DNA of 64,000 nt from Mycobacterium sp. GA-1199 (GCF_001500045.1 NZ_LQIX01000053.1:124001-188000); one strand, 5' to 3'; positions 44,175 through 52,511 are shown, counted from the stretch's first letter. Notes: a model not told the origin generated them from the letters alone. Translations and numbers: made by a program.

Positions 44175-45083
44175 ATGAGGACGCCGGTCAGCAGCTCCCG
44201 TCCGACGCGCGAAAACTTCGCCGACCGCCTGCTCAAGGGCTCGGCCAAGAAGTCGTATGCACCCACCGTCGACATCGACTGGGATGCGCCGCTGGACCCC
44301 GACAAGTTCTTTCTGCCGCCGCGCACCGTGACCCTCTACGGCACGCCGATCTGGGACGCCATGACCCGCGAACAGCAGATCGAGCTGTCCCGTCAGGAAT
44401 TGGTGAACATTCTGTCGGCGGGCATCTGGTTCGAGAACATCCTGAATCAGGCGCTGTTGCGCGATCTGATGCACAGGGATGTGACCGCGGCCTCGACGCA
44501 CTACTCGCTGACCGAACTCGGCGACGAGACGCGCCACATGGTCATGTTCGGCAAGGTCATCGAGCGGATCGGCGCAGATCCGGTGCAGCCCCGCCGCTAC
44601 CAGCGGATGATCATCAACGCGCTGCCGCTGCTGTTTCGCGGACCGATCCTGTGGGGCGCGGCGCTGGTCGGCGAGGAGATCTTCGATGCGCTGCAGCGCC
44701 AGATTCTGGAGGATCCCGACCTGCAGCCGATCGTGTTGCGTCTCATGCGCATCCATGTGACGGAGGAGGCACGCCACATCCAGTACGCGCGCGACGGATT
44801 GCGCCGGACGAGGCCACACATGGGTCGTGTCCAGCGGTTCGTGCTGAGCAACCTGCACGGGGTCGGTGGGCCCTTCTACCGCTACCTGCTGACCATTCCC
44901 GTCCCGTACCAGCGCATCGGGCTCGACCCCCGTGCGGCGCGGCGGATCGCACGGGCCAACAAGCACCATCGCGATGTCAAAGTTGCCGGTTTCGCACCGC
45001 TGGCAGCCTTCTTCGAAGAGGTCGGGCTGATGGGACCGATCGGCCGCCGGATGTGGCGGCGCAGCGGGTTCCTATCTCGATGA
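44175..45083 (+). CDS. AurF-like non-heme diiron oxygenase
   Basis: Ferritin-like protein of 302 residues of the AurF/p-aminobenzoate N-oxygenase type. All expected carboxylate and histidine ligands can be placed: Glu in GIWFENIL, Glu and His in ELGDETRHMVMFG, Glu in VGEEIFDALQ, and His, Glu, His in RIHVTEEARHIQYA. It should bind two irons and oxidise an organic substrate, perhaps an amine. ATG 44175 appears leaderless. The small DUF4873 gene overlaps its stop (ATGA), suggesting a two-component unit. The true substrate is unknown. Confidence 0.82.
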   Translation: MRTPVSSSRPTRENFADRLLKGSAKKSYAPTVDIDWDAPLDPDKFFLPPRTVTLYGTPIWDAMTREQQIELSRQELVNILSAGIWFENILNQALLRDLMHRDVTAASTHYSLTELGDETRHMVMFGKVIERIGADPVQPRRYQRMIINALPLLFRGPILWGAALVGEEIFDALQRQILEDPDLQPIVLRLMRIHVTEEARHIQYARDGLRRTRPHMGRVQRFVLSNLHGVGGPFYRYLLTIPVPYQRIGLDPRAARRIARANKHHRDVKVAGFAPLAAFFEEVGLMGPIGRRMWRRSGFLSR

Positions 45084-45352
45084 GCGAGGTGTACGACGGC
45101 GTCGCGGCCGTACGGATGCACGAGGAGGATCATGGCGTACGGGTGCGCCTGACCGGTCACTTCGACCCGATCGACGGCCGATACCACTGGCGCGGAATGG
45201 TTTTCGATCTGGCCTCCGATATGCGACTGCCCCAGACCGTGCACATCTCGATCGGCGACCGCACGGCCGAGGGCCAGCTGACCGAGGTGACGCCGTGGGG
45301 CACGCACTGCGTGGCGGGCGTCGGCGCCCCGCCGTACCCCCTGGAGTGCTAG
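45080..45352 (+). CDS. DUF4873 domain protein
   Basis: Protein of 90 residues made entirely of a DUF4873 domain (YDGVAAVRMHEEDHGVRVRLTGHFDPIDGRYHW at the start, GTHCVAGVGAPPYPLE at the end; landmarks only). The domain is often fused to flavin monooxygenases or found beside oxygenases in actinobacteria. ATG 45080 overlaps the diiron oxygenase stop, so the two are translationally coupled. A role as oxygenase accessory is inference. Its stop overlaps the ThDP enzyme stop by 4 bp. Confidence 0.78.
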   Translation: MSEVYDGVAAVRMHEEDHGVRVRLTGHFDPIDGRYHWRGMVFDLASDMRLPQTVHISIGDRTAEGQLTEVTPWGTHCVAGVGAPPYPLEC

Positions 45353-47118
45353 CTCTCCGATTCGCGCTGCGCCTCGACGCGTTCGCGCGCCGCATCACCG
45401 TCGGGCTCACCGCCGAGCGCGGCATAAACCTTGTCCGCCTTGGCTTCCGGCATCAGCGGCGGGAGCAACGGGGTCTTCGGAGCGACGACCGCCTCGATCA
45501 GGGTCGGCCGGTCGGCTTCGAACGCCTCCTGCCAAGCCCCCGACGCCTGCCCGGACTCGACCACCCGCAACCCCTTCAGCCCGAGCAGTTCGGCGTAGTT
45601 GGCATAGGGGAACGACGGGACGTCCTGGGACGCCGAAAACCGCGCGTCCCCCTCCATTTCCCGCTGCTCCCACGAGACCTCGTTCAGATCCCGGTTGTGC
45701 AGGACCAGGATCACGAACCGCGGATCGGCCCAATCGCGCCACCGGTCGGCGATCGTGACGAGTTCGAGCAGCCCGCTCATCTGCATGGCGCCATCACCGA
45801 TCAACGCGACAACCGGGTGCTCCGGTGCATCCAGCTTGGCGGCGATGCCGTACGGCAACGCGCATCCCATCGACGCCAAATAGCCGGACACGTGGGCAGG
45901 GACACCTCGCGGCAACCGGAGGTGACGGGCGTACCAGTATGTCGCCGACCCGACGTCGACGGCGACGCGGGCATCGCCCGGTAGGTGCTCGGACAGCTCC
46001 CGCACGACGAATTCCGGGTTCGCCGAATCCGATTGGACCTCGGCACGTTGCGCGGCCTCGCGATGCCACTCGCGTGTCCACTTCTCTACCTGCTGCTGCC
46101 ACTGACGGTCGTTCTTGCGGCGGATCAGGGAAGCCAGTCGCGACAACGTGTCCGCCGCATCGCCGGTCAGCGCAACCTCCACGGGATATTTCGCACCCAC
46201 GACCCGTGGTTCGATGTCGATCTGCACCGCACGGGCCTGACCGGGCGCCGGATAGAACTCCGTCCACGGGTCGTTGCTGCCGACGATCAGCAACGTGTCG
46301 CAATTGGCCATCAGTTCGACGCTCGCCGTCGTACCCAGATGCCCCATCACACCGGTATGCCCCGGCGCCGACTCGTCGAGAACGGGCTTGCCCAGTAGCG
46401 ACGTCGTCACGCCCGCCCCGAGCACGTCGACGATCCGGTCGACCTCGGCCGCGGCGCCCATGGCGCCACGCCCCACCAGTACGGCGATCTTCTCGCCCTC
46501 GTTCAAAAGCTCTGCGGCACGGCCCAGATCGGAATCGCGCGCCACGACGTGCGCGCTGGTGTACACCGCGGCCGATAACACGACACCGTGGCTGTGTTGC
46601 GGTTCGTCGGGCATCTCGGCCTTCTGCACGTCGTGCGGCACGATCAAGCATGTCGGGGTGGATGTCGCCAACGCGGTGCGCATGGCGTTGTCCACCGCCA
46701 TCGGCATCTGCTCCGGCGCGAAGACGGTTTGGACGTACTGTGCGCACACATCCTTGAACAACGCGTGCAGGTCGACCTCTTGGAGATAGCCACTGCCCAG
46801 CGCCGTCGACACCACCTGACCGACGATCGCCACCACCGGACGGCGATCCAGCTTCGCGTCGTAGAGGCCCGCGAGCAGATGAATCGCGCCGGGGCCCTGC
46901 GTGGCCAGACAGACGCCGACCCCACCGGTGTACTTGGCGTGGCCGCAGGCGGCGAAAGCGGCGAGTTCCTCGTGGCGCGTCGAAACGAACTCCGGGTCAC
47001 CGGCCCGAGCGAGCGCACCGAGGATGGTGTTGACGCCGTCACCGGCGTAACCGAAGACCCGCTTCGTCCCCCACGCGCGGAGCCGCGCCACCATCGCGTC
47101 GGCGACGAGCCCGGTCAC
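45349..47118 (-). CDS. ThDP-dependent pyruvate oxidase/dehydrogenase (PoxB-like)
   Basis: ThDP enzyme of 589 residues with the three-domain acetolactate synthase/PoxB plan. The N-terminal FGYAGDGVNTILGAL and RHEELAAFAACGHAKYTG contain the catalytic Glu, the middle domain GVMGHLGTTAS and VGSNDPWTE is the FAD-type domain, and the C-terminal GDGAMQMSGLLELVTIADR...HNRDLN is the ThDP-Mg motif. It probably decarboxylates pyruvate, passing electrons to quinone or oxygen. No C-terminal amphipathic PoxB membrane helix is obvious. GTG 47118 follows GAGG. It is 12 bases downstream of the DUF4235 gene. Confidence 0.82.
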   Translation of the reverse strand: MTGLVADAMVARLRAWGTKRVFGYAGDGVNTILGALARAGDPEFVSTRHEELAAFAACGHAKYTGGVGVCLATQGPGAIHLLAGLYDAKLDRRPVVAIVGQVVSTALGSGYLQEVDLHALFKDVCAQYVQTVFAPEQMPMAVDNAMRTALATSTPTCLIVPHDVQKAEMPDEPQHSHGVVLSAAVYTSAHVVARDSDLGRAAELLNEGEKIAVLVGRGAMGAAAEVDRIVDVLGAGVTTSLLGKPVLDESAPGHTGVMGHLGTTASVELMANCDTLLIVGSNDPWTEFYPAPGQARAVQIDIEPRVVGAKYPVEVALTGDAADTLSRLASLIRRKNDRQWQQQVEKWTREWHREAAQRAEVQSDSANPEFVVRELSEHLPGDARVAVDVGSATYWYARHLRLPRGVPAHVSGYLASMGCALPYGIAAKLDAPEHPVVALIGDGAMQMSGLLELVTIADRWRDWADPRFVILVLHNRDLNEVSWEQREMEGDARFSASQDVPSFPYANYAELLGLKGLRVVESGQASGAWQEAFEADRPTLIEAVVAPKTPLLPPLMPEAKADKVYAALGGEPDGDAARERVEAQRESES

Positions 47119-47130
47119 TGTCGCCTCGTG

Positions 47131-47397
47131 CTACTCGGGGTCTTCGTTCGTCAGCGCCTGGAAGCTCTTGGCCTGGCCACGCGCCAGCGCCGCCCGCACC
47201 ACACCGATCAGCAGACCCTGAATCGCGGCGGCGATGAAGACCTCCCGCGTCGCGCGGCTGAGGTCCTCTGGATCCGGCTCCTCGTCGTCGGGGTGCATCC
47301 GCTGCCAGATCTCGGTGAAGATCTTGCCGGCGATGAGCCCGCCCACGACGCTGCTGACCATCGACAGGGGTTTGTATATAGCTTTGGCAGCACTCAC
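47131..47397 (-). CDS. DUF4235 small membrane-associated protein
   Basis: Protein of 88 residues of the DUF4235 family. KAIYKPLSMVSSVVGGLIAGKIFTEIWQ begins it and REVFIAAAIQGLLIGVVRAALARG ends it; two hydrophobic segments flank an acidic loop (HPDDEEPDPED). Family members are common stress-linked actinobacterial proteins of unknown role. GTG 47397 lies close to a SigF-like promoter. It is followed by the PoxB-like gene, so both may be stress-induced (inference). Confidence 0.82.
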   Translation of the reverse strand: MSAAKAIYKPLSMVSSVVGGLIAGKIFTEIWQRMHPDDEEPDPEDLSRATREVFIAAAIQGLLIGVVRAALARGQAKSFQALTNEDPE

Positions 47398-47406
47398 GGC
47401 GTCCAG

Positions 47407-47431
47407 ATTCCCGGTGCGCCAGTACCTAAAC
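47407..47431 (-). promoter_or_regulatory. SigF-like promoter for the DUF4235-poxB-like unit
   Basis: On the minus strand GTTT (47431-47428), 15 bases, then GGGAAT (47412-47407) match the SigF consensus with one mismatch in the -10 element. It ends 10 bases before GTG 47397 and adjoins the KstR box at 47437-47454. Confidence 0.45.
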
Positions 47432-47436
47432 CCCGA

Positions 47437-47454
47437 ACTAGAACACGTTCTAGT
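47437..47454 (+). promoter_or_regulatory. palindromic KstR-type operator
   Basis: ACTAGAACACGTTCTAGT is an 18-bp palindrome, with complementary arms broken only at the central CA/CG step, and fits TNNAACNNGTTNNA fully. It ends 8 bases before GTG 47463. It is the best KstR-type match in the window and should repress the downstream LLM gene in the absence of a sterol-derived CoA ester. Confidence 0.7.
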
Positions 47455-47462
47455 ATTACCGG

Positions 47463-48329
47463 GTGCGGTTCACCTATGCCGAAGCCATGACCGACCCGAC
47501 GTTCTACGTGCCCTTGGCCCAGGCCGCGGAGGCGGCCGGGTACCACGCGATGACGATCGCCGACAGCGTGGCCTACCCGTACGAGTCGGATTCCAAGTAC
47601 CCCTACACCCCCGACGGCAGCCGCGAATTCCTCGACGGCAAGGCGTTCGTCGAGGCGTTCGTGCTCGCCGGCGCGCTGAGCGCGGTCACCACGACGCTGC
47701 GGTTCAACTTCTTCGTCCTCAAGCTGCCCATCCGGCCGCCCGCGCTGGTGGCCAAACAGGCCGGCTCGCTGGCGGCGCTGTTCGGCAACCGCCTCGGCCT
47801 GGGTGTCGGCACCAGCCCGTGGCCCGAGGACTACGAACTGATGGGCGTGCCGTTCGCCAGGCGTGGCAAGCGAATGGACGAGTGCATCGAGATCATCAAG
47901 GGTCTGACGACGGGGGAGTACTTCGAGTTCCACGGTGAGTTCTACGACATCCCGAAAACGAAGATGACGCCGGCGCCCACCGAGCCGATACCGATACTCA
48001 TCGGTGGGCACGCGGACGCCGCGCTGAGACGAGCGGCACGCAACGACGGTTGGATGCACGGTGGCGGTGAACCCGAGGAATTGAATCGACTCCTCAAGCA
48101 GCTCAAGCAGTTCCGCGAAGAAGAGGACCGCCGCGGCCCGTTCGAGATCCACGTCATCTCCGCCGACGCCTACACACCCGACGGCATCAAACGACTGGAG
48201 GACAAGGGCGTTACCGACGTCATCGTCGGATTCCGCGTTCCCTACACCACCGGACCGGACACCGAACCGCTCGACGCAAAGATCCGTCATCTCGAGAAGT
48301 TCGCCGAGAAAGTCATCGCCAAGCTTTGA
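47463..48329 (+). CDS. LLM-class oxidoreductase, Rv0940c-like
   Basis: Luciferase-like TIM-barrel protein of 288 residues. NFFVLKLPIRPPALVAKQAGSLAALFGNRLGLGVGTS is the LLM core (landmark), and PILIGGHADAALRRAARNDGWMHGG is the phosphate-binding end. It probably uses F420 or FMN. GTG 47463 lies 8 bases after the KstR box with no ribosome site, so translation is probably leaderless or nearly so. Position and orientation fit Rv0940c. The KstR box suggests a role in sterol or related catabolism. Confidence 0.82.
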   Translation: MRFTYAEAMTDPTFYVPLAQAAEAAGYHAMTIADSVAYPYESDSKYPYTPDGSREFLDGKAFVEAFVLAGALSAVTTTLRFNFFVLKLPIRPPALVAKQAGSLAALFGNRLGLGVGTSPWPEDYELMGVPFARRGKRMDECIEIIKGLTTGEYFEFHGEFYDIPKTKMTPAPTEPIPILIGGHADAALRRAARNDGWMHGGGEPEELNRLLKQLKQFREEEDRRGPFEIHVISADAYTPDGIKRLEDKGVTDVIVGFRVPYTTGPDTEPLDAKIRHLEKFAEKVIAKL

Positions 48330-48375
48330 ACAGGTGCCCTCGACACTGACAAGGCGTAGCGTCGACGTCAGGAGG

Positions 48376-48402
48376 GGTTACCAGCGGGGGCTACGGGTAA
48401 CC
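48376..48402 (+). promoter_or_regulatory. candidate promoter/dyad before the CheB-type gene
   Basis: GGTTACC (48376-48382) and GGTAACC (48396-48402) form a 7-bp dyad. The same bases read as GGTTA-N14-GGGTA, near the SigF pattern but with a spacer one base short. It lies 8 bases before ATG 48411. Confidence 0.3.
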
Positions 48403-48410
48403 GGTGCGCA

Positions 48411-49427
48411 ATGGAAAGCACAGAGTCGGGGCGACACACCGCGCTTAAGGGTGTCGTGGCGGTCGGCGCGTCTGCCGGTGGGGTGGAGGCGCTCACCCAT
48501 TTCGTCGGCGGCTTGACGCTCGACCTGCCCTACGGGGTGCTCATCGTCCTGCACATGCCGCCGAACGCGCCGAGCGTCCTGGCGAAGATCCTCGACCGCA
48601 GCGGGCCGCTGCCCGCCGGGACCGCCGCCGACGGCGCCGCGATCCAACCCGGGCACATCTACGTCTGTGCACCGGACCGCCATCTGCTGGCCGTCGACGG
48701 CCACGTGGTGCTGTCGCGGGGTCCAACGGAGAGCGGCCACCGGCCGGCGATCAACGCGCTGTTCCGTTCGGTCGCACTGAGTTACGGGCCACGCGCCATC
48801 GGCGTCTTGCTGTCGGGCGTCCTGGACGACGGCGTGTTGGGGGCGGCCGCCATCCGATCCCGGGGCGGCACCACTGTGGTCCAGACTCCCAGCGACGCGC
48901 TCTTCGAGGCGATGCCGCTGAACGCGATCGAAGCCGGCGTCGCCGATCATCGTGCAGCGGCCAGTGATATCGGCGCCGTCTTGACCAAGCTGATCGAACG
49001 AGAGATCGAGGTTCAAGAGATGGAACCTGACAAGACCATGGAATTGGAGAATCGGATCGCGATGGGACGCCGATACTCGACGTCGGTCGACTCCGAGGAC
49101 CTCGGCCCTCATTCGGGCTATACCTGCCCGGACTGCAACGGCTCGTTGATGAGTGTGGAGCACAACAGCTATCGATGCCGAGTAGGGCACGCCTGGACCG
49201 CCGATGCGCTGTTGAAGGCCCGCGACGACGAGATCGAGGGCGCCATCTGGGTGGCGTTGCGCAGCCTGCGCGAGAAGGCCAAGATGTCGCGCAGGCTTGC
49301 CGACACCGTCGGTCCAGGCACGACCCGACAGCGCTATCTGGAGACCGCCGACGAGGCCGATCGCGCGGCGATAGTGCTCGGCGAACACTTGTCCGCATCG
49401 CCGCCCGGAGAATCCGGTGTCGGCTGA
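48411..49427 (+). CDS. CheB-type protein-glutamate methylesterase without receiver domain
   Basis: Protein of 338 residues. A CheB catalytic domain (about 13-200) carries the Ser-His-Asp set in VGASAGGVEAL, IVLHMPPNAP and LLSGVLDDGVLGA. No response-regulator receiver domain precedes it. The C-terminal part has a zinc-ribbon-like CPDC...CRVGHAW followed by a helical tail, an arrangement I recall from other actinobacterial CheB-like proteins. It would remove methyl esters from glutamates, but no chemoreceptor is encoded here. ATG 48411 is the start. It overlaps the next gene by 11 bases. Confidence 0.85.
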   Translation: MESTESGRHTALKGVVAVGASAGGVEALTHFVGGLTLDLPYGVLIVLHMPPNAPSVLAKILDRSGPLPAGTAADGAAIQPGHIYVCAPDRHLLAVDGHVVLSRGPTESGHRPAINALFRSVALSYGPRAIGVLLSGVLDDGVLGAAAIRSRGGTTVVQTPSDALFEAMPLNAIEAGVADHRAAASDIGAVLTKLIEREIEVQEMEPDKTMELENRIAMGRRYSTSVDSEDLGPHSGYTCPDCNGSLMSVEHNSYRCRVGHAWTADALLKARDDEIEGAIWVALRSLREKAKMSRRLADTVGPGTTRQRYLETADEADRAAIVLGEHLSASPPGESGVG

Positions 49428-50175
49428 CCCCACCCCGCTGACCGTCGCCGCCGAGCCGTTGGGCGATGTCACGACGGTGCGGCCGCGCGGCGTGCTGGAC
49501 AGCCGAACGTATCGGCCGTTGCGCGACACCATCATCAAGACGGCCCTCGAAGAACCGCGGGCCGTCATCGTCGACGTGAGCGATCTCGAGGTGCCCGCGG
49601 AATCCGCATTGGCGGTGTTCACCAGCGCCCGGTGGCATGTCGGCCGCTGGCCGGAGGTACCCGTTCTCCTGGTCTGCCAACATCCGGCACTGCGGTCGGC
49701 GCTCGCCCGAAACGGCATCACCCGTTATGTGCCGTCCTACGCCAGCATGCAGGCCGCGATGGAGTCGGTGGCCGACGGCAACTCAGTGCAGGTGCGGCGC
49801 CGGGCCAGGGCCGAGCTGCCCAGGACGGTGGCCAGCCTGCAACGCGCCCGAGAGTTGGTCGTCGAATGGCTGACGGCATGGTCTGTCCCCGAACTGATTC
49901 CGACCACCAAGGTGGTGGCCACCACGCTCGTCGAGAACGTCCTACAGCACACGGACAGTCGGCCCGGTTTGCGGATCGAGTCGAAGGACTCGACCGTGAC
50001 CGTCGCGGTCAGCGATGTCAGCCAGCACCCGGCGGGACTACGCGAAGACTCCGCGCACAGCCCGACGCCGTCGGGTCTGCGGATCGTGGCAGCGTTGTGT
50101 CGCGCCTGGGGGAACGCGCCGAACACGTTGGGCAAGACCGTTTGGGCGGTCATCGGTCCGGAGAACGCCCTCTAG
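49417..50175 (+). CDS. STAS domain-histidine kinase-like ATPase fusion (anti-sigma/antagonist type)
   Basis: Protein of 252 residues. Residues about 5-115 look like a STAS domain (VRPRGVLDSRTYRPLRDTI, VIVDVSDLEVPAESALAVF). Residues about 130-250 look like a GHKL ATPase of the RsbW class, with an N-box LVENVLQHT and a G2-like SGLRIV. The G1 DxGxG motif is not recognisable (VSDVSQHPA), so ATP binding may be altered. GTG 49417 follows GGAG at spacing of about 6. It sits between CheB and CheR types, suggesting partner-switching control linked to methylation. This is inference. Confidence 0.8.
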   Translation: MSADPTPLTVAAEPLGDVTTVRPRGVLDSRTYRPLRDTIIKTALEEPRAVIVDVSDLEVPAESALAVFTSARWHVGRWPEVPVLLVCQHPALRSALARNGITRYVPSYASMQAAMESVADGNSVQVRRRARAELPRTVASLQRARELVVEWLTAWSVPELIPTTKVVATTLVENVLQHTDSRPGLRIESKDSTVTVAVSDVSQHPAGLREDSAHSPTPSGLRIVAALCRAWGNAPNTLGKTVWAVIGPENAL

Positions 50176-50190
50176 TGAGTATCTTCGGAC

Positions 50191-52062
50191 GTGCGGCTTC
50201 AGCGAGCGGACGGATACGGGTTGAGCGAACAAATAGAAGAGGCGTTCGAAGCGCTACTGCGCTATATGCGCGATTCGCGTGGATTCGACTTCACCGGTTA
50301 TAAGCGCACGTCGCTGATGCGGCGGGTGCAACACCGGATGCGCCAGGCCGGCTTCGAATCCTACGAGGAATACCTCGACCACCTTCAGGCCGGCTCCGAT
50401 GAGTTCAACGCGCTGTTCAACACGATCCTGATCAACGTCACCGCGTTCTTTCGGGATCCGCCGGCTTGGGATTACCTCTGTGAGGAGGTCATTCCGGCGA
50501 TGTTGGCCGAACGCGGACCCAACGATCCCATCCGGGTGTGGAGCGCCGGATGCGCTTCGGGCCAGGAGGCCTACACGCTCGCGGTGGTTCTGGCCGACGC
50601 CTTGGGCCCGGACGCCTTCCGGCAGCGGGTCAAAATCTACGCAACCGACGTCGACGAGGATGCGCTCGCCGAGGCACGGATCGCGGCGTATGACGACAAG
50701 GCCGTCGAGTCCGTGCCCCCGAACGTACTGACGACCTATTTCGAGCGGGTCAACGGCCGGTATGTGTTCCGCAAAGATCTGCGCAGGGCGGTCATCTTCG
50801 GCCGCAACGACCTGGTCAAGGACGCGCCGATCTCGCGTGTGGACCTGCTGGTGTGCCGCAACACACTGATGTACCTCAACGCCGAGACACAGCGAAACGT
50901 ATTGAGCCGCTTGCACTTTGCACTGGCCCCGCAAGGGACGCTGTTTCTCGGTCACGCGGAGATGCTGTTGAGCCACACCGACCGCTTCACTCCGCTCAAC
51001 CTCAAGCACCGCATCTTCCGCAAGGCGGTCGGGTCGCACAATGGTGTCGAGCGGCAGGAGAACTCGGCGCCCGTCAACGACCGGCAGGGCGACCTACCGG
51101 GCCTGGACCCGATCCGTGAACTCGCCTTCCGTGCCGGCCCGGTCGCCCAGATCGTCGTCACCAGCGACGACACCGTCGCCATGATCAATCAGCAGGCGGA
51201 GTCCACCTTCGGCTTGTCGGCCCGCGATATCGGCCGGCTCCTGCGCGATCTCGAGGTGTCCTACCGCCCCGTCGAACTGCGCGCCTATCTCGAGCAGGCC
51301 AAGGTCGAGCGGCGGTCGGCCCGCATCCAGGACGTGCAATGGCATCGCCCGGGCTCGGATGTGGTGTGGTTCGAGATCCACATCAACCCGCTCGTCGACA
51401 GCGACAACGGCCTACGCGGTGTGTCGATCGTCTTCTTCGACGTGACCGCGACCCGCACGCTTCTGGACAAGGTGGTTGAGACCAACCGTCAACTGGAGAC
51501 GGCATACGAGGAACTGCAGTCGACCAACGAGGAGCTCGAGACCACCAACGAGGAACTGCAGTCGACGGTCGAGGAACTCGAGACCACGAACGAGGAACTG
51601 CAGTCCACCAACGAAGAACTCGAGACGATGAACGAGGAGCTGCAGTCCACCAACGACGAGCTGCACACCATCAACGACGAACTGCGCCAGCGCAGCCTGG
51701 AGGTCAACGAGACGAAAGCCTTCCTCGATTCGTTGGTCGATTCGATCCACTTCGGCCTCCTCGTCGTGGACCGGGAGATGCGGGTGATGTTGTGGAATCG
51801 AGGTTGCGAAGAGCTTTGGGGTCTGCGGGCCGACGAAGCCCAGGGATCGGCGCTCGCGTCGTTGGACATCGGACTGCCCACCGACGACATCAAGCCGTTG
51901 ATCGGCCAGGCCTTCGTCGATCCCGGCGTCACCACCGAAGCAATCTTGGACGCGGTCACCCGCCGGGGCCGACAGGCCCGCGTGCGCATCGTCTGCAGTG
52001 GCTTTCGCGCTCCCGAGGAGACCACCAGCGGGGCGTTGCTGCTGATGGAGGTCGAGGGCTAA
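50191..52062 (+). CDS. CheR-type methyltransferase with PAS, coiled coil and PAS
   Basis: Protein of 623 residues. The CheR N- and C-terminal domains (about 10-275) include FDFTGYKRTSLMRRV, NVTAFFRDPPAWDYL, the SAM motif VWSAGCASGQEAYTL and LLVCRNTLMYL. A PAS domain follows (about 310-430), then a coiled coil of four exact 14-residue units EELQSTxEELETxN (440-495), then a second PAS (about 520-620). This is the CheR half of known CheB/CheR-PAS fusion proteins, here split from CheB. GTG 50191 is a weak start; TTG 50221 is possible. Confidence 0.85.
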   Translation: MRLQRADGYGLSEQIEEAFEALLRYMRDSRGFDFTGYKRTSLMRRVQHRMRQAGFESYEEYLDHLQAGSDEFNALFNTILINVTAFFRDPPAWDYLCEEVIPAMLAERGPNDPIRVWSAGCASGQEAYTLAVVLADALGPDAFRQRVKIYATDVDEDALAEARIAAYDDKAVESVPPNVLTTYFERVNGRYVFRKDLRRAVIFGRNDLVKDAPISRVDLLVCRNTLMYLNAETQRNVLSRLHFALAPQGTLFLGHAEMLLSHTDRFTPLNLKHRIFRKAVGSHNGVERQENSAPVNDRQGDLPGLDPIRELAFRAGPVAQIVVTSDDTVAMINQQAESTFGLSARDIGRLLRDLEVSYRPVELRAYLEQAKVERRSARIQDVQWHRPGSDVVWFEIHINPLVDSDNGLRGVSIVFFDVTATRTLLDKVVETNRQLETAYEELQSTNEELETTNEELQSTVEELETTNEELQSTNEELETMNEELQSTNDELHTINDELRQRSLEVNETKAFLDSLVDSIHFGLLVVDREMRVMLWNRGCEELWGLRADEAQGSALASLDIGLPTDDIKPLIGQAFVDPGVTTEAILDAVTRRGRQARVRIVCSGFRAPEETTSGALLLMEVEG

Positions 52063-52439
52063 CGACGCGTGTCTTCCTCCTCCAGCACCTGCTCGTCCTG
52101 GGCGGCCTGGTGATGGCGGAGCGCCGCGTCACGGTGGCGTTCGGCGGCGTCCTGATGGAGACCGACCGCTCGGGCGTCGGCACGTAGAGCGGCCTGCTCG
52201 TGCGCGGCGGCCGCCCGCAGGTGTGCTTGTTCCGCATCGTCGTGCCGTGCGGCCGCGCAGTGATGCGCCCGGCGCGCACGCTCTAGCGCTTGTTCGGCGC
52301 GATGCTGAGCGTGCGCCGCGGACTCCGGGGTGGTGGGAAGCCCACTCCTCAATTCGCTCTGCCGCTGACGCAGCTCATCGGCCCGCGCGCGAGCCAGTTC
52401 ACCCCGCGCGACGGGATCGAAGGTGTCGTCACCACTCAT
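52059..52439 (-). CDS. Ala/His-rich coiled-coil protein of unknown function
   Basis: Protein of 126 residues, highly helical and rich in Ala, His, Arg, Gln and Glu (RAEQALERARRAHHCAAARHDDAEQAH). The repeated A-E/A-H spacing suggests one long amphipathic helix or coiled coil. There is no signal or membrane segment. ATG 52439 has GGAG at spacing 8, supporting it as a real gene despite low complexity. It overlaps the CheR-type stop by 4 bp, tail to tail. Function unknown. Confidence 0.65.
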   Translation of the reverse strand: MSGDDTFDPVARGELARARADELRQRQSELRSGLPTTPESAAHAQHRAEQALERARRAHHCAAARHDDAEQAHLRAAAAHEQAALRADARAVGLHQDAAERHRDAALRHHQAAQDEQVLEEEDTRR

Positions 52440-52511
52440 GGCTCGCTCCGGACGGTCAAGCTCTGCCGCCGAATTTACGCCGTCTGTCGCCCGGGGCGTC
52501 CGCGCTCGCTA

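Noticed and set aside
51508..51675. Regular 42-bp repeats that might suggest CRISPR or a satellite
   Set aside because: They are in frame, contiguous without spacers and encode a heptad coiled coil.
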